NCBI RefSeq assembly: GCF_000499845.2
Contig: NC_023758.2
Span: 40,318,108-40,382,107 of the forward strand
From: Phaseolus vulgaris
Lineage: Eukaryota; Streptophyta; Magnoliopsida; Fabales; Fabaceae
Direction of reading: 5' to 3'
DNA length: 64,000 nt
The notes below the pieces were generated by a model that was not told the DNA's origin, did not search any database, and worked only from the letters and a program-made list of their open reading frames with translations. Position numbers and translations under genes: made by a program. Position 1 is the stretch's first letter. Every line of letters begins with the position of its first letter. Shown piece after piece: positions 21,901 to 33,523 of the stretch.

Positions 21901-22296
21901 TTCTGCCTCACTAATTTAATATGTTTCTTGAGTGCTCTCTTTAAAATCTGTCTCTCGACTTATTTAGTTGTCAATACAAAATATTTCTACATACTATAAT
22001 TAACATTTTCCATTTCCCAGTCTCTTCGACGTCTAACAGAAGAATTTGAGAGGAAACAAAAGGCGAGGGCAATAGCTGTAACTTTTGCAAGGAGCCGCAG
22101 AATAATCAGAAATGCATGTGAACATCAGATATCCAATGATAACGAGGTTATGAATGATAATGATACAGGAAAGGAGTTGTTATCTGATGCTGAGAAGACA
22201 AAAGCTGAACCAAACGAAGGTGGAGAAACAAAAGTTCTGCAGGAATCTGCGACTCTCCATGCAGATGGAACTGGTGATGAAAATATTAATTCCTGA
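18988..22296 (+). CDS. RING1-like E3 ligase lacking the RAWUL domain
   Basis: Six exons: 18988-19063, 19191-19227, 21320-21378, 21539-21620, 21713-21833 and 22021-22296; phases agree and give 216 residues. The C3HC4 RING (C53, C56, C69, H71, C74, C77, C89, C92) has strong RING1 signatures: LQCPICLG, TKAVMECLHRFCGECI and KNECPVC, then a HPDIDKYEEE segment. The last exon encodes a basic stretch (about 126-155, RRLTEEFERKQKARA) and an acidic, low-complexity tail, then stops. The RAWUL domain that contacts CBX-type partners in canonical RING1 is absent and no trace was seen downstream. Catalytic H2A ligase function is possible, but complex assembly is likely altered. Exon 4 is exactly as long (82 bp) as exon 4 of the upstream paralogue. 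Intron 2 carries a hAT insertion. Confidence 0.82.
19861..20425. mobile_element. hAT-type non-autonomous element, 565 bp
   Basis: The left end is TAGGGTTGGTAATGCGGGC. The right end is TTTGTCACCCACCCCTA, whose reverse complement TAGGGGTGGGTGACAAA matches it. Flanking octamers are AAACCAAC (19853-19860) and GAACCAAC (20426-20433), differing by one base, as expected of an aged 8-bp hAT duplication. The interior repeats GCGGG / CCCGC words. It sits in intron 2 of the second RING1-like gene. Confidence 0.8.
20530..20615 (+). mobile_element. Short LINE 3' tail
   Basis: GTATAAGGGTTGAGACACC, CTCTTAAGTGTCTC and a final run of A resemble the 3' ends of plant LINEs. It is a 5'-truncated fragment of under 100 bp within intron 2 of the second RING1-like gene. 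Confidence 0.45.
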
Positions 22297-22900
22297 TGTC
22301 AATAGAGAATAATAGTTCATCTGGGTACACTTTCCCGGGAAAAAATAGTCATGGGATTTAAACCGTTTAATTTTCATCCAAGAGTCTGAACTGTCTTCAC
22401 ATTTATGAATGCATTGAACATTGAGTATGAGTAATTGTTAGTCCATGAAATTGAGATTTACCAAAATTAGTTTCTCTTAATAATAATTAAAAATGTTTTG
22501 GTACTTCCACTCAAAATTTTAGTTATTCCTAGTAGTCAAAATCGCGATCAAAGTAGTAAGATAGTTCGACTCTACGATCTTCTTCAAGATCTCCGATTTC
22601 TGATAACTTTGAAAGTGTGATTCCGGCGGATCGCGTGAGATCGACATTGTAAATCGAAACTCGTGTGTGTGAGTTGACGACTCTTGTGATGTTGCAAATC
22701 GTCTCTCTCAGCAGTCCTTGCGGCGGTCCTCGCAGCAGTGCCTCTCACGGGAAGCGATTCACACAACATCGCGACGGGGTACGGTGGCGCCTCTGGCGGC
22801 CTCGTGGTACTATAATCCGAGCGAAGCATTCGACATGTTCCAATATTTTCTTTGCTGTTTTAGTCTATTGATGCTAAGTATCATGAGTTTTTGTTACACG
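22297..22900. other. Downstream flank with an odd GC-rich island
   Basis: The first 200 bp is the 3' flank of the RING1-like gene. Around 22540-22830 the composition becomes clearly more GC-rich (GGCGGATCGCGTGAGATCG, GTACGGTGGCGCCTCTGG). Frames are open on both strands, but nothing recognisable is encoded. It may be a transposon fragment or a captured exon. Confidence 0.35.
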
Positions 22901-22959
22901 TATATAATAATTAGTAACATCAAAAAAAGTTACTAAATCAAAGAAAATGTTACTAATAA

Positions 22960-23500
22960 GATTTACTAACATTTTATCAAATACATTTACAAATATGTCA
23001 CTAAATATTTTTAGTAACATTTATTTAATAAAAAGGTAACATTTTAAAAATATTACTAAATCTTTTTAGTAATATTTATTTAATAAAAAGTAACACTATA
23101 AAAATGTTACTACAAGTTTTTTTTAACCTTTTTTGTTAAAAAGGTGACATTTTAAAAATGTTACTAAATCTTTTTAGTAATGTTTTTTAATACAACAGTA
23201 ACATTATAAAAATATTACTAAAATAACTTTTTTTAATAAATAAGTAACATTATAAAAATATTACTAAAAGTTTTTAGTAACTTTTTTTAATAAATAAGTA
23301 ACATTTTAAAAATGTTACTAAATCTTTTTAGTTATATTTTTTTTTAAAAAAGTAACATTATAAAATATTACTAAAAATCTTTAGTAACTTTTTTTAATAA
23401 AGAAGTGACATTTAAAAAATGTTACTAAATTTTTTTAGTAAAATTTTTTTAACAAAAAAGTAACATTATAAAAATGTTACCAAAAATCTTTAGTAAATTT
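22960..23500. repeat. Subterminal array of AGTAACATT..AATGTTACT units
   Basis: Some nine loosely spaced units of about 55-65 bp. Each has AAGTAACATT-TAAAAATGTTACTAA followed by TCTTTTTAGTAA and a T-rich spacer. Every unit holds an 8-10-bp inverted pair, so each can form a small hairpin. Confidence 0.75.
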
Positions 23501-26500
23501 TTTTATTAGAAAATTATACAAATTATTTAAATTTAGATTTAGATTGTAAGATGTCAATTATGTTTACATGTTTTTATTTTATAAACAAGCTAGTAATAAA
23601 AATCTATCAACACAAACGTCAATAATTTCAATAGTTGAAAATGAATTTAGAAATATCTTGTGAATACATTGTCACTTGTGTTTACCATCTAGCACACATA
23701 AAATTTCTAGTATGTACTATGATTAGAGTTTCACAATCACATAATCAGTTTATGGGAATGATAATGACAGTCATTCACCAATGGGATCAAATTTGGTGAC
23801 ACTGAATTTGTGACATTAGTCAGCAGATATCCAATCTGAAAGAAAAACAGAGGTAAATTAAAATATCAACTGAATTCAATGCAATACAGGATAAATACCA
23901 AGAATAGTTCTGAACCAACTAAACTCATAACATACATGTGCAGACATTTACTATAAGTTATTTAGATATTCAAGAAAGAAACAATGACAAAAATTCTAAA
24001 ATTACACACTTCAAATATAGCTTGCGACTAGTCAACAATTTATCTCATCTCAAATCCTAAGAAAGACAAATGAAGTGTTGATAGTCAGAACAACTAATAG
24101 GGGGAGTATAGGTGGACGGTAGTTTTTTTTACAGAATAAAGGGGTAATTTGTTTTTACTGTGTTGCTTGTTTTAAGCATTAGGAGAATCCTCACTTCCTA
24201 TTCTTGACAAGTACATTGTCTTTCTTAATGTCATACTAACTAAAAAACTAAGAAAAAAGAGCAACAAAGAATGCCTCATTGGCCTTTACTGGTCATAGAT
24301 TGAGAAATGCACACAGTATTAAAGACATGGCAGGAATCAATCAAATAGTGCTCTGTGATCAATCAAATAGTTGCACAACACAGAAGTGAGAGATGTACCC
24401 TTCTTACAAAAATATAAGAAACATTATAGTACCAAATATTAACTACTACATTCAACTTATGACCAAAACTTGTACATTATTTTTTTCCTGTTATTTTCAA
24501 ATCAGAATCCCAATTTCATTTTAATAATTTCTGCGATCCTTTAATGCACACATTTGGTATACAATTTAGTGAATGTATCTTTGTTTTTTCTCTACTTATT
24601 TAACTATGGTGTGAATGATGATCATAACCAAATCTTGAATTAAAGAAAATTTTGTGAATAGGAGTGAGTAGGCAGGCATGGCACCACAAAAAGGTTCTAA
24701 CAAGAAAAAAGGAAGTTTTGTCATCCATTTTAGGGTGTGTAGGTGAATGAAAGAAGATAGCAGTGGAGCAAAACTTATTGCAACAATATCAGCAATTGGG
24801 TTTAGAAAAAGAAAAATAAATGCTTGAACTGACTATTAAATGAATGGGGATTTTTTCAACCTGTTTATAACTTAATGTTACATTTATGAGGCAAGCAAAC
24901 AGTGGTTGCAGTAACTTCCTCCACATGGAAGGGCAATGTGACTCCAGGAGGCTATAGGTGGCCACATGTTTATTCATATTTTCAAAATCATATGAAATAC
25001 AATGATGTCACACTCAATCAAATGCTAAAACTATTTGTTCGAGGTGTTTGATTCCAATAAAGCAATTGTAAAGAAGAAATCAAATTGAAAGAAGAAACTA
25101 TGAGAACAAATAGATGGAACCATCATCAACTATAATAAAGAATATAAAAAAAATCTGATTACCTAATCATGAACTTTAATTCGTCCCATCAAAATGAAGC
25201 TTTGGTTTTCGTTCTCTTTTTCCAATCTGTTTCTTTTGAACACCACTGATTTCAATACTTGTGTTAGATGGAGTTCATTAACAAAACAATAATGAAACAA
25301 AATAAACATATACAACTATGATCTTATAATAAATTACACTAATAACCTTTCTTCTACTATACTGAAATGTAGTTTTCCTCTTAGTCTGGCTGCTCTATTG
25401 AAATAAATTTCTTTTTCCTGATTCAAATATCATAATTAAGTCAATCAATATTAAATTACTTAAAATAAAACAAAAAGACTTAGACTTACTTCATTTGTAA
25501 TACACTTCCATGCTTTAAAAGCCTTTTTATGAACCTACTTTTTAGACTTAGACTTAGACTTAGGCTTACTTCATTTGTCTTGAAGCTAAAAATGAAATAC
25601 CTGATAAAAAATGAAAAATTATCTATTAATAACAAAATTATCTATGAACTTGAGAAATTAAAGGAGAGTAACTATTCAACAATTTAAATTCTAAGAATAA
25701 AAAAAGATCAAAACTAGAATACAAGATACAATCAACATGATGTGAAATAACAATGAAGCATTGAAGGTAGGCAAAATGGTAGCCTCGGTAGAGGATAAGG
25801 AAGATAAAAATTAGCCTCTGTTTTACTCAATCCAATTAAACATTCAATCTATTTTTGAGAATTAAGTAAAGTTTTGAGATTCATGAAAGGCGTTTTACAT
25901 TAGATATGTTAATAGGCCATGTCTTGTAACTGTGGCTTTCAATTTGTTTTGTTGGATAATAATAATAATTGCAGGTTTTCCTCTGGTAATACGTAGAGAT
26001 ATAGAAAGGTGGTTAAGGAAAGGAAAAATAAAGAATTTGAATATGGTTGGAGCGTTGTTATTTATACGTATTAGGTAGCTAATATGCATTAGTTTAGTGG
26101 GTTGATTAGTGTGAGTGACTTCTAAGGATAAGATTAATAAAAGGAAGGGTTGTTGATGATATGTGAGGAAAAACATTGGAATCTTTTGAAAATTGATTAG
26201 TTGGTCATTATAGTCTGGCAAAAGGCACAAGGTTAGGACCCATGAGCTCCAGGGAGATTTTGGGTGGCAGGGTCCTACACTCTTCTTTATATCTTTTGTC
26301 TTGTGGCTTCTATTCTGAATTATATGTATCCAATATAGTGGTTTGGTTGAGCTCTCTGACAAAGTTAAAATTCAGTTCCATGTTATCAAAATTGTACACA
26401 CAGCAATATAAAGGTTCCCCTCTCTTGATTACACCATCCACCGAATCTAAATAAGCATGTTACTTAGAATTCCATGGAGTGGTTTTTGCCAATGTTTCAG

Positions 26501-27144
26501 AAACTATTTCTATAAGTACTGGACATGCCACTGGTTTCGGTACTAGCTATCTAGGGTAGACTTTAATTTGCTAAACACAACACTGATTATAGGCACTGCA
26601 ACGAGAAATTAATTGAGTCCTGATGTATACCAGCTAGCTAGGCTCATTATTTCACATGCATAACTCTCTTATTTGCTATGCAATCCTTAAATCCAACATG
26701 TTACATATTCCCTTTCATTAACAACATTATTTCTAGTTTTCCCACAAAGACATCCTAATAGTGAAAATCATTGAAAAGGCAGGGAAAACATGGAAAAAGA
26801 GGTTATACATAGCAACTGGAACAGTGATGTTCCGAGACATACCTTCAGTTGTAGTCCTAAATAGAAATCCACAATTATCACTTGAGCACGAGCTGGAAAT
26901 GGAGCAGAGTTAACTACATCGAGAAATAAATAAAAAGCAAATCAACAAAATCTCCAATTACCACTAGAAGAAAAGATCTATCAAATAAAAATAATTAATA
27001 TTATCATAACACTGCCAAATCAGAATCAACACGTCTTGTACCAAATCAATGAGAGAATCACTAATTATTAGCGTTTTAATACTAAAATCAAACACAAATT
27101 AATCATTGAAAATGAAACCGCAATAATCACCTACTAAAGAAACA

Positions 27145-27471
27145 CTAATCCAAGGTTGAAATATGAGAAATAAAAACTGTAATGAAACCAATAACAAATT
27201 GAAGCGTTTGAACAATCGAGAAAATCTTTACCTCCGAAAGAACGAGAAGGACATAGATGAAGCACGGAGAACATAGTGAAACCTGAGGAAGAGGAACGGC
27301 GAGACTGAGAGAGTGACGAAGAGGAACGGCGAGACTGAGAGAGTGACGAAGAGGAACGGCGAGACTGGGAGAGTGACGAAGAGGAACGGCGAGACTGAGA
27401 GAGTGACGAAGAGGAACGGCAAGAGTGAAGAGGAACGGCGAGAGTGACGAACGAGACTGCGAGAGTGACAA
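27145..27471 (-). other. Open frame over a 30-bp minisatellite
   Basis: A 108-residue minus-strand frame whose first two thirds repeat a 10-residue unit (SLAVPLRHSL). It is created by the 30-bp tandem array and continues past it. An alternative frame gives MPFLFVTLSVSP repeats. No family resemblance. It lies near the 5' side of the CACTA-like element, so it might be a leader exon of its gene. Real translation is doubtful. Confidence 0.25.
27288..27443. repeat. 30-bp minisatellite
   Basis: Four nearly perfect copies of GAAGAGGAACGGCGAGACTG plus AGAGAGTGAC (27288-27407, one A to G change in copy 3), then truncated variants to about 27443. The unit length is a multiple of three, so it keeps a frame open on several strands. 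Confidence 0.9.
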
Positions 27472-27799
27472 AGAGGAAAGTGAAAAATTGAAAGTATATT
27501 TTGTATAAATTTAATTAAGTGTAATATTTAAAAACTTTACTAAATTAAAAATTTTAAGAGAAAATAGTAGTTTAAATTTACAAATTATAATATTTATTTA
27601 TAAAATGTTACTGTTTGTTTAGTGTATAGTGACATTTATATCAAAATTGTTACTAAATAATTAAAATTTATATTTATTTTATTTATAGTAACATTTATGT
27701 AAAAAAGTGTTATTATAATAATTAAAATTAATATACGGTAACATTTTAAATAAATGTTACTAGAAAAATGTTACCATAGATAGAAAATGGTGTAGTGGT

Positions 27800-28198
27800 T
27801 ATTGCATAGATTCTCTTTTCAATCTGGTTTTTTAATGCATAAGATTTGAATAATTTTGGTGTGTTTGATCTTGAGGCACATTAAAGATATAAATACGATG
27901 ATACAAGCCAAATCCAATTATAATTGAACTTGTATCTCACACACAAAAATGTTGGTTGTGATTCAACTCCAAATCAAACACAACATAAACAGTCAGCCAT
28001 CTATGATTGTGTCTCAATGTAAAAGTACTTTACATTCAAGTACTTAAAAATTGAATTCATGTAAAAACCGAGAAAACATTAGCATCCCTAGAATAACATC
28101 AATGTCTGGATCTTTACTATTTTGAAATACAAAACTCCCCACGACATTAATTTTCAGGTTTTGCAGGGAAGAATAAAATAGAGATAATAGCCTTCGTG
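27800..28198. other. 3' flank of the 182-residue gene
   Basis: No gene seen. It contains the probable 3' UTR of the minus-strand gene starting at 28747. Confidence 0.4.
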
Positions 28199-28747
28199 TC
28201 AGTATCTTCTGATCAGCTTTTCTGATGGAACACTCTGTCCTTTAATGGCACCTGGCTGACTGGCTTGGCATTTCCTGCATGGAGATAGAAAAGACCTAAA
28301 AACTTTGTGGCCAAACCACGCTCTTGTCCTTTCCTTGCTTTTGTGGTTTCTTGCTTTCACACGTTGGTCATCATATTTCCTTGTTTGCCCACTTGAGATC
28401 TTGGCATTGGCATGATCAATTGCTAGTAATGATCTTAAGGAAATGGGGGGATCTGAGAAGACAGGTCGATTTGCTTGAAATGGTCTAATTTTTCCATCGG
28501 AAATCAGCAAATCAGCAGGTGTGATTTTGAAGGGATTGGCACTAGAACTTAAGTCTTTTATGCTGGAAAATTCAAAATCTAAGTCTTGTTTGCTTACCTG
28601 GTGGTAGTAGTGAGTAACGTGGTTAGGAGTAAGAGGGTTTGGGTGCTGGTCTTGAACAGAAACGAGACCAGCAAAAGAAAGTGAGTCAGTAGAAATGCTA
28701 TCATCTCCACCACGAGATTGAGATTTGCTTCCTTGACGTGTGCCCAT
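28199..28747 (-). CDS. Plant-specific uncharacterised protein, 182 aa
   Basis: Single-exon frame on the minus strand starting at 28747, 42 bp after a TATATA box. The N-terminus is polar and serine-rich (MGTRQGSKSQSRGGDDSIST). A DLDFEFSSIKD motif lies near residues 55-66 and FKITPADLLISDGKIRP near 73-89. The C-terminal third is strongly basic (KYDDQRVKARNHKSKERTRA, then PCRKC). The order DFEF, ADLLxxDGKIxP and basic tail recalls a plant protein group related to membrane-associated kinase regulators, but I cannot name an orthologue. No signal peptide or membrane segment. It is complete, with coding-like composition, and a real gene is likely. Confidence 0.7.
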   Translation of the reverse strand: MGTRQGSKSQSRGGDDSISTDSLSFAGLVSVQDQHPNPLTPNHVTHYYHQVSKQDLDFEFSSIKDLSSSANPFKITPADLLISDGKIRPFQANRPVFSDPPISLRSLLAIDHANAKISSGQTRKYDDQRVKARNHKSKERTRAWFGHKVFRSFLSPCRKCQASQPGAIKGQSVPSEKLIRRY

Positions 28748-28787
28748 TGATTTACGTTGTCACCATATTCATATCAACTTCAGAAAC

Positions 28788-28797
28788 GCATATATAG
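28788..28797 (-). promoter_or_regulatory. TATA box for the 182-aa gene
   Basis: CCTATATATG on the minus strand, 42 bp before the start codon. This implies a very short 5' UTR, or a start codon further in than assumed. Confidence 0.5.
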
Positions 28798-28903
28798 GTG
28801 GGAGAATGTTTTTATGAGATAAAATAATCTTAAATTTTATAATTGTAGATGAATTGTTAAGCTTAAATTTAACAGGAGGATGATTAGTGGTACACAGTAA
28901 TAA

Positions 28904-28937
<34 letters not shown>

Positions 28938-30900
28938 CTGTGAGACATGAACTATATCTAATAGTTTTGTGTTTGCTGTGATATGTCCCTTAAATGGTTG
29001 CATGATGCATCCCAAACTATAATCCTTCGAGAATGGTGTGTTGGTCGATAATTTGATGTTCCAGTTTTACTTAAACTCTTTCCTTTTCATCAAAGGTGAC
29101 CAACATTAGGTTGTTGGTCAGATTCAGGGCCTGCAATGAAGTGACTAGTAAAAGATGTTAGAACAATTTTGTTGCTGCAAGCTTTGATTTCCATGAAGAG
29201 CTACGTGATGTCAAACTACATGTGATCTTTCGTAAGGTTTGAATGCTTATTTCTTTCTGCATTAAAGTAATGTGCAAATTTTCACAAAGGTTGAAAATAG
29301 ACTAAGCGGTCCAATGAGAACCAAGACACGTCTCTATTGTTAAATATACAGAAAAGAAAACAACATCTATATGCTAAGAAAAGGACCATCAAACTAAAAG
29401 TTACTATATTATATCAAAATCGTCAATTGATCGTAATAAATATATGAAACAAGAGATTCAAGTCGTTATGTTTTGTTTCTTCCTATAGGTTGTTAATTAC
29501 ATTTTAAAAAATAACTCCATATTTATAAAATATTATTTTTCAAATAAATGTATGAATACTATTTAATTTTTTTATTTTTTAAAATATAATTGATGTAAAG
29601 TACTCTTTTCAAATTTTATTTATATAAAATAGTTTCAAAATTATACCTACAAGCTTACTTTTATACATGATAAAGGATGTAAGAATAACCAATAGATTAT
29701 ATTTAAAGAACTATATAGTATCAAAAAATTAGTTAATGAAATGAATTTTATGTGTGTAACCTTAAAAAATTCTTCAAAACTAAAATTATATTTTTAATTT
29801 TTAAAAATTGCGTGTTCCAAACTATCAACATAAAACTAATTAATGTTATCAATTGGTTTACATCAACCATGAATGCAACGAAGGTATTGATGAAATGCCA
29901 GCAACTAAGAATCAAGTTAAGTTTAATACTTATATAATCTATAGGAGCAAATATAATTTTGAATTTTTGAATTTTTATTAAATTATTTAATTAAGAGGTT
30001 GAATTTCATATAGAAAGATGAAGAATCACACAAAAATAATTACATATATAGTATTAAAGGCAGCACCTATGTGAGAATTAGTTGCTAATAAACATTAAAA
30101 GATTACTTAATAAGAATTAATTGAAATTTAATGAGTCTTATTATATAGTTGTTGCACATAACTTGTAATGCAATGAGACATACATCAATCTTTAAAGAGA
30201 ATTAGGTTTTATCTTTGTGATAATTTTATGAAATTTTTTATCTTATTAAAATAAATTACTCATAAATTTTATTTTTATTGAATGTAGCATTATTATCTTT
30301 TCTCTATCAAAAGGTATTTCGTTTTCTCATCAATACTCGTGCAGTTTATCATAATTCATCAACTTTCTAAGTAAAATGCAAATTGAATAATGTAGTTTAA
30401 ATTGTTAGAATGCCCGCTTCCTCCCATTTTAAAATACACCATTTTGATCCCCCAAGTAGTTTAAATCACAGTTAATAAAGGGATAAAAAGTGGTTTTAGA
30501 TAGTGTTGGGAGAACCAAATGTTATGTTATTTTTTAAATTTGAGGGGGGAAATAAATAATAGAATGACTAATAGTATACTTTAGAAATTTTGAAGAATGA
30601 AAATCATAATTTACCTAAAAAGCAATTATTAATACGTGTCTAAAATATATGAATAAAAATAGTCAATTTCACACTTTACTTCTTACCTATTACTATTTCA
30701 TATCTTTCATTAATTTTTTTCATGAATTTTATCATTATATTTTTTAGCATATTAGCAATCCATTAAATAATTTTTTTCAACAAAAATAAATAATAAATGA
30801 ACCCTTTACACAAAATCAGAAATCAGATATGGTTTAACGGTCAAGATTCTATATTTCAGAAAATACTACACATTTACTTAATTGTTGGGCTTAGAAACAT
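28798..30900. other. Intergenic region with one microsatellite
   Basis: A (TA)n-(TG)n microsatellite at about 28905-28937 is the only structure seen. The rest is AT-rich with no coding or RNA gene signal. Confidence 0.5.
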
Positions 30901-30904
30901 CACT

Positions 30905-31510
30905 AGCTGGGCTTCTTTCTATACCTTCATACTTCTTGTGCCACATTTATAATTTTTTTTATTCTAAAAATATTCTTTCTGAATTATACTCCAGAAGCCT
31001 TTTTCTAAATTCATAATTAGTTATAAATTATATAATCTGAAAGTTTTATGTGATTAGCTTTTAGATTACATAATCTAAAAGTTTTTTTTCTAGATATGAG
31101 ATTAGCTTCCGGAATATGTAATTCGGAAACTCTTTTTTTCAGATGCATGATTAGCTTCTAGATTAATCTGAAAGTTTTTCTAAATATGATATTAACTTCT
31201 GGATTATGTAATTTAAAAAAAAAAATTAGTTTTTGGATAAAATAATCAAGAAGTTTTTTTTCAAATGAGATTAGTTTCTAAATTATATGTAATCCGAAAT
31301 ATATCATAATTATATAATCTATAGACTTCTCGCAAGTCATAAAAGACTTCCAGATTTTATAAATGTAAAAAACATTTCCAGATCCATAAAATCTTTCAAA
31401 TTATATATGGAAGTGATAAAAAAATAATAAAAAGGTATTTTTAAATTTAGTATAAGATGATAAAAAAAAAGTTATGGAGTCCAGGAGGAAGCAGGGACGA
31501 AGGAATGTCA
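30905..31510. mobile_element. Possible Mutator-type MITE copy (degenerate)
   Basis: The interior is packed with degenerate words of the form ATTATATAATCTGAAAG and TTCCGGAATATGTAATTCGGA. The right edge has GTCCAGGAGGAAGCAG and the left edge GCTTCTTTCTATACC, echoing the TTCTTCCTGCACC ends of better copies. No 9-bp duplication was found, so ends and status are tentative. Confidence 0.4.
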
Positions 31511-32707
31511 TTTATTGCATTTATCTCAAACTGCTAATTGTCCAAAAAAGATTCCAAGACGTATCTAATGGTTTTAGCGGAAAAAGTGATTGATCCCTCT
31601 TTTTGCTGCCCTTGCACAATTCTTTCAACGATATTTCCAAATTCAGTACTGCAACATTAAGTGGTAAAACCCCTAAAGAGTAATTGCAGCACCTTTCAAC
31701 TTTATTATATTTCCACCCACAGCAAAATATACAGCCAAGTTGGATAACGTATCCTTATATATCAGCAATCATATTAATCGTCTACGTGCACCTGCAAAAT
31801 TCAAATACCCACTCATCGCATGGTAAGATCAAAGTTATATCAGTACCAAACAAAACCAATACGTTGACATAAACAGACTAATTCGTGTGTTTTACAATAT
31901 CAATTTTTTTATAATAACTCCAAAATAAATTGTCTCACCTTTTAAAAATTAACTCTGGCTCTGAAGTCTAAACCAAACAAAACAAGCACATAATTTGGTC
32001 AACTTGGTATCAGCTTGATGTTAATGATGAAAGTAATCCAACATCATTATGTTTCTTATGAAGCTTTTTTTGGTGAAGCCTTATTGAGCCTTTAATAGAG
32101 GATTTATGTGATTTCCTCAGTACTATCATATATCAAAGTAGAAATGGTCGATATCATTCTAATACTGATGTGGTCCCAATAATTTAATGACCAACTAGAT
32201 TTTTTTTCTAACTCGTCGTTTTTTTCAATTTTCTATTAAAGTGTTATGAAAACTTTAACATAGTATGTTGAATCTTAACAAATAGTGCACAAGTTCACAA
32301 ATGAAACTTGTGTATAGTTGTACTACTGTTCTAATCTGTCACTAGTAGTGTAATGCGCATGCAATGCTACACCAGACATATTTTCTTTCTGCACTATGTT
32401 CCTTAGATCGATACAATTCCATTCATGAGTTAACAAACGTTAAATACCAATGTCACTCACAACTAAATTTACATTTTACTGTCCAAATAGTCAGAAAGAC
32501 AAAGAAATGTTATTGTGTATGTATGCAGCATCAAAAGAAAGATTGAACTTTGAAGGCGTAAATCAATAAAACTCTAAACAAACTTGTGCATTATTAGCCT
32601 TGTGAGGCTTTACTTGCATTTGCATAACTTGAACAAATAGAATAAATAAAAAGCTTAGAAGATTATAAAGTTTGTTTTAGAGTAAGCTATATGACATAAT
32701 TCTAGGC
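31511..32707. other. Intergenic region
   Basis: No gene or repeat recognised. The last few hundred bases probably include the 3' UTR of the minus-strand gene that ends at 32708. Confidence 0.45.
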
Positions 32708-33523
32708 CTAAACATATCTCCGTGGCTGCCAAGTGCCAGGACCCCCAGCTAGAGCCTCTAGAGCAACCGGTTTCATAATACAATACCCATTTTTAGAGCA
32801 ACAACCATTCTTGGAGTTGGTGTGTCTTTTAATGTTATGATATCCCTGCTGCTGCATCTCCATTGCTAGCAGTTTCCTCTCCAAGTCATGCCTCTCAAAT
32901 CTCCTCCTTAGATTATGCCTCTTAACAACTTCATTTAACTTCTCTTTATTGTCATAAATTTTGCTCCCCACTGGCACTGGAATGGCTTCCAAACCCATTA
33001 GTTTTGCCACAACCCCTGGTTTACGCCACACTACACTTTCCCCAGCCAGTGTTGGGGGTAAACAGCACATACCCTTATGATCTAAATCAATTTCTCCTCC
33101 GAAACTTGTCTCACTACTAACCGATCTTCTTCCCTCCATGTTCCCAAAAGAAGACCGGTACATGGCATCCCTTCCATCAAGTGAAAACCGCGGATACTGA
33201 TTCAAGGCATTTCTTGCAGATCTCAATATGTCAGAGTTGTTCACACATGACATCCTACCCCTCATTCCACTGTACTCATTAAGCTTGGCTTTTCTAGACA
33301 TTTCTTCCTCCAACTCTAGTTGTAGTATTAGATCCTCCAGGGTTGGTGAGTTTGGCTTTGTGAAGGGGGAGCTTGAGCTTACCTTGCTTGTGAAGTCACC
33401 TTGGCTGTGGCTGTGGCTGTTTTGTTGGTTGAGAGTGGAGGTTGAGCCGTTGTTGTTACAGAAGGTTTTGATGCCTTTCTTCATCTTGGCTCCCAAGGTG
33501 TTCTTGAGGAGAAAGAAGGGCAT
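32708..33523 (-). CDS. DUF3741/TRM-motif protein, 271 aa
   Basis: Single-exon frame from 33523 to 32708. Three motifs place it in the plant family with DUF3741-associated segments that overlaps the TON1-recruiting-motif (TRM)/LONGIFOLIA group: TLEDLILQLELEEE at 61-74, RSARNALNQYPRFSLDGRD at 101-119 and VVAKLMGLEAIPVP at 171-184. Larger relatives help organise cortical microtubules and organ shape. This is one of the short, single-exon members, so the function is inferred only. The N-terminus (MPFFLLKNTLGAKMKKGIKT) is hydrophobic then basic. Low-complexity S/N/Q follows (22-55) and a basic stretch lies near 199-220. Upstream 33524-33700 is probable 5' UTR. Start chosen as first ATG; an alternative is M14. 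Confidence 0.8.
   Translation of the reverse strand: MPFFLLKNTLGAKMKKGIKTFCNNNGSTSTLNQQNSHSHSQGDFTSKVSSSSPFTKPNSPTLEDLILQLELEEEMSRKAKLNEYSGMRGRMSCVNNSDILRSARNALNQYPRFSLDGRDAMYRSSFGNMEGRRSVSSETSFGGEIDLDHKGMCCLPPTLAGESVVWRKPGVVAKLMGLEAIPVPVGSKIYDNKEKLNEVVKRHNLRRRFERHDLERKLLAMEMQQQGYHNIKRHTNSKNGCCSKNGYCIMKPVALEALAGGPGTWQPRRYV

Larger units (their letters stand above)
22900..27799 (-). mobile_element. CACTA-like element, about 4.9 kb, left end unresolved
   Basis: The right edge ends ATGGTGTAGTG at 27799; its reverse complement CACTACACCATTTTCTATC is a CACTA-type terminus. Just inside (27590-27790), and again at 22905-23500, are arrays of TAACATTTTAAAAATGTTACTAAA words in both orientations, typical of subterminal repeats. 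The interior (23.5-27.1 kb) has exon-like fragments on the minus strand but no continuous transposase. A matching CACTA end was not found on the left. The element therefore looks non-autonomous or left-truncated. Confidence 0.55.

Noticed and set aside
22500..22900. Left terminus of the 4.9-kb CACTA-like element
   Set aside because: No CACTA motif was found near the left subterminal array, so the boundary is left open.
25895..26362. 155-codon minus-strand open frame
   Set aside because: Hydrophobic, low-complexity product inside the CACTA-like element with no recognisable domain; more likely chance in AT-rich DNA.
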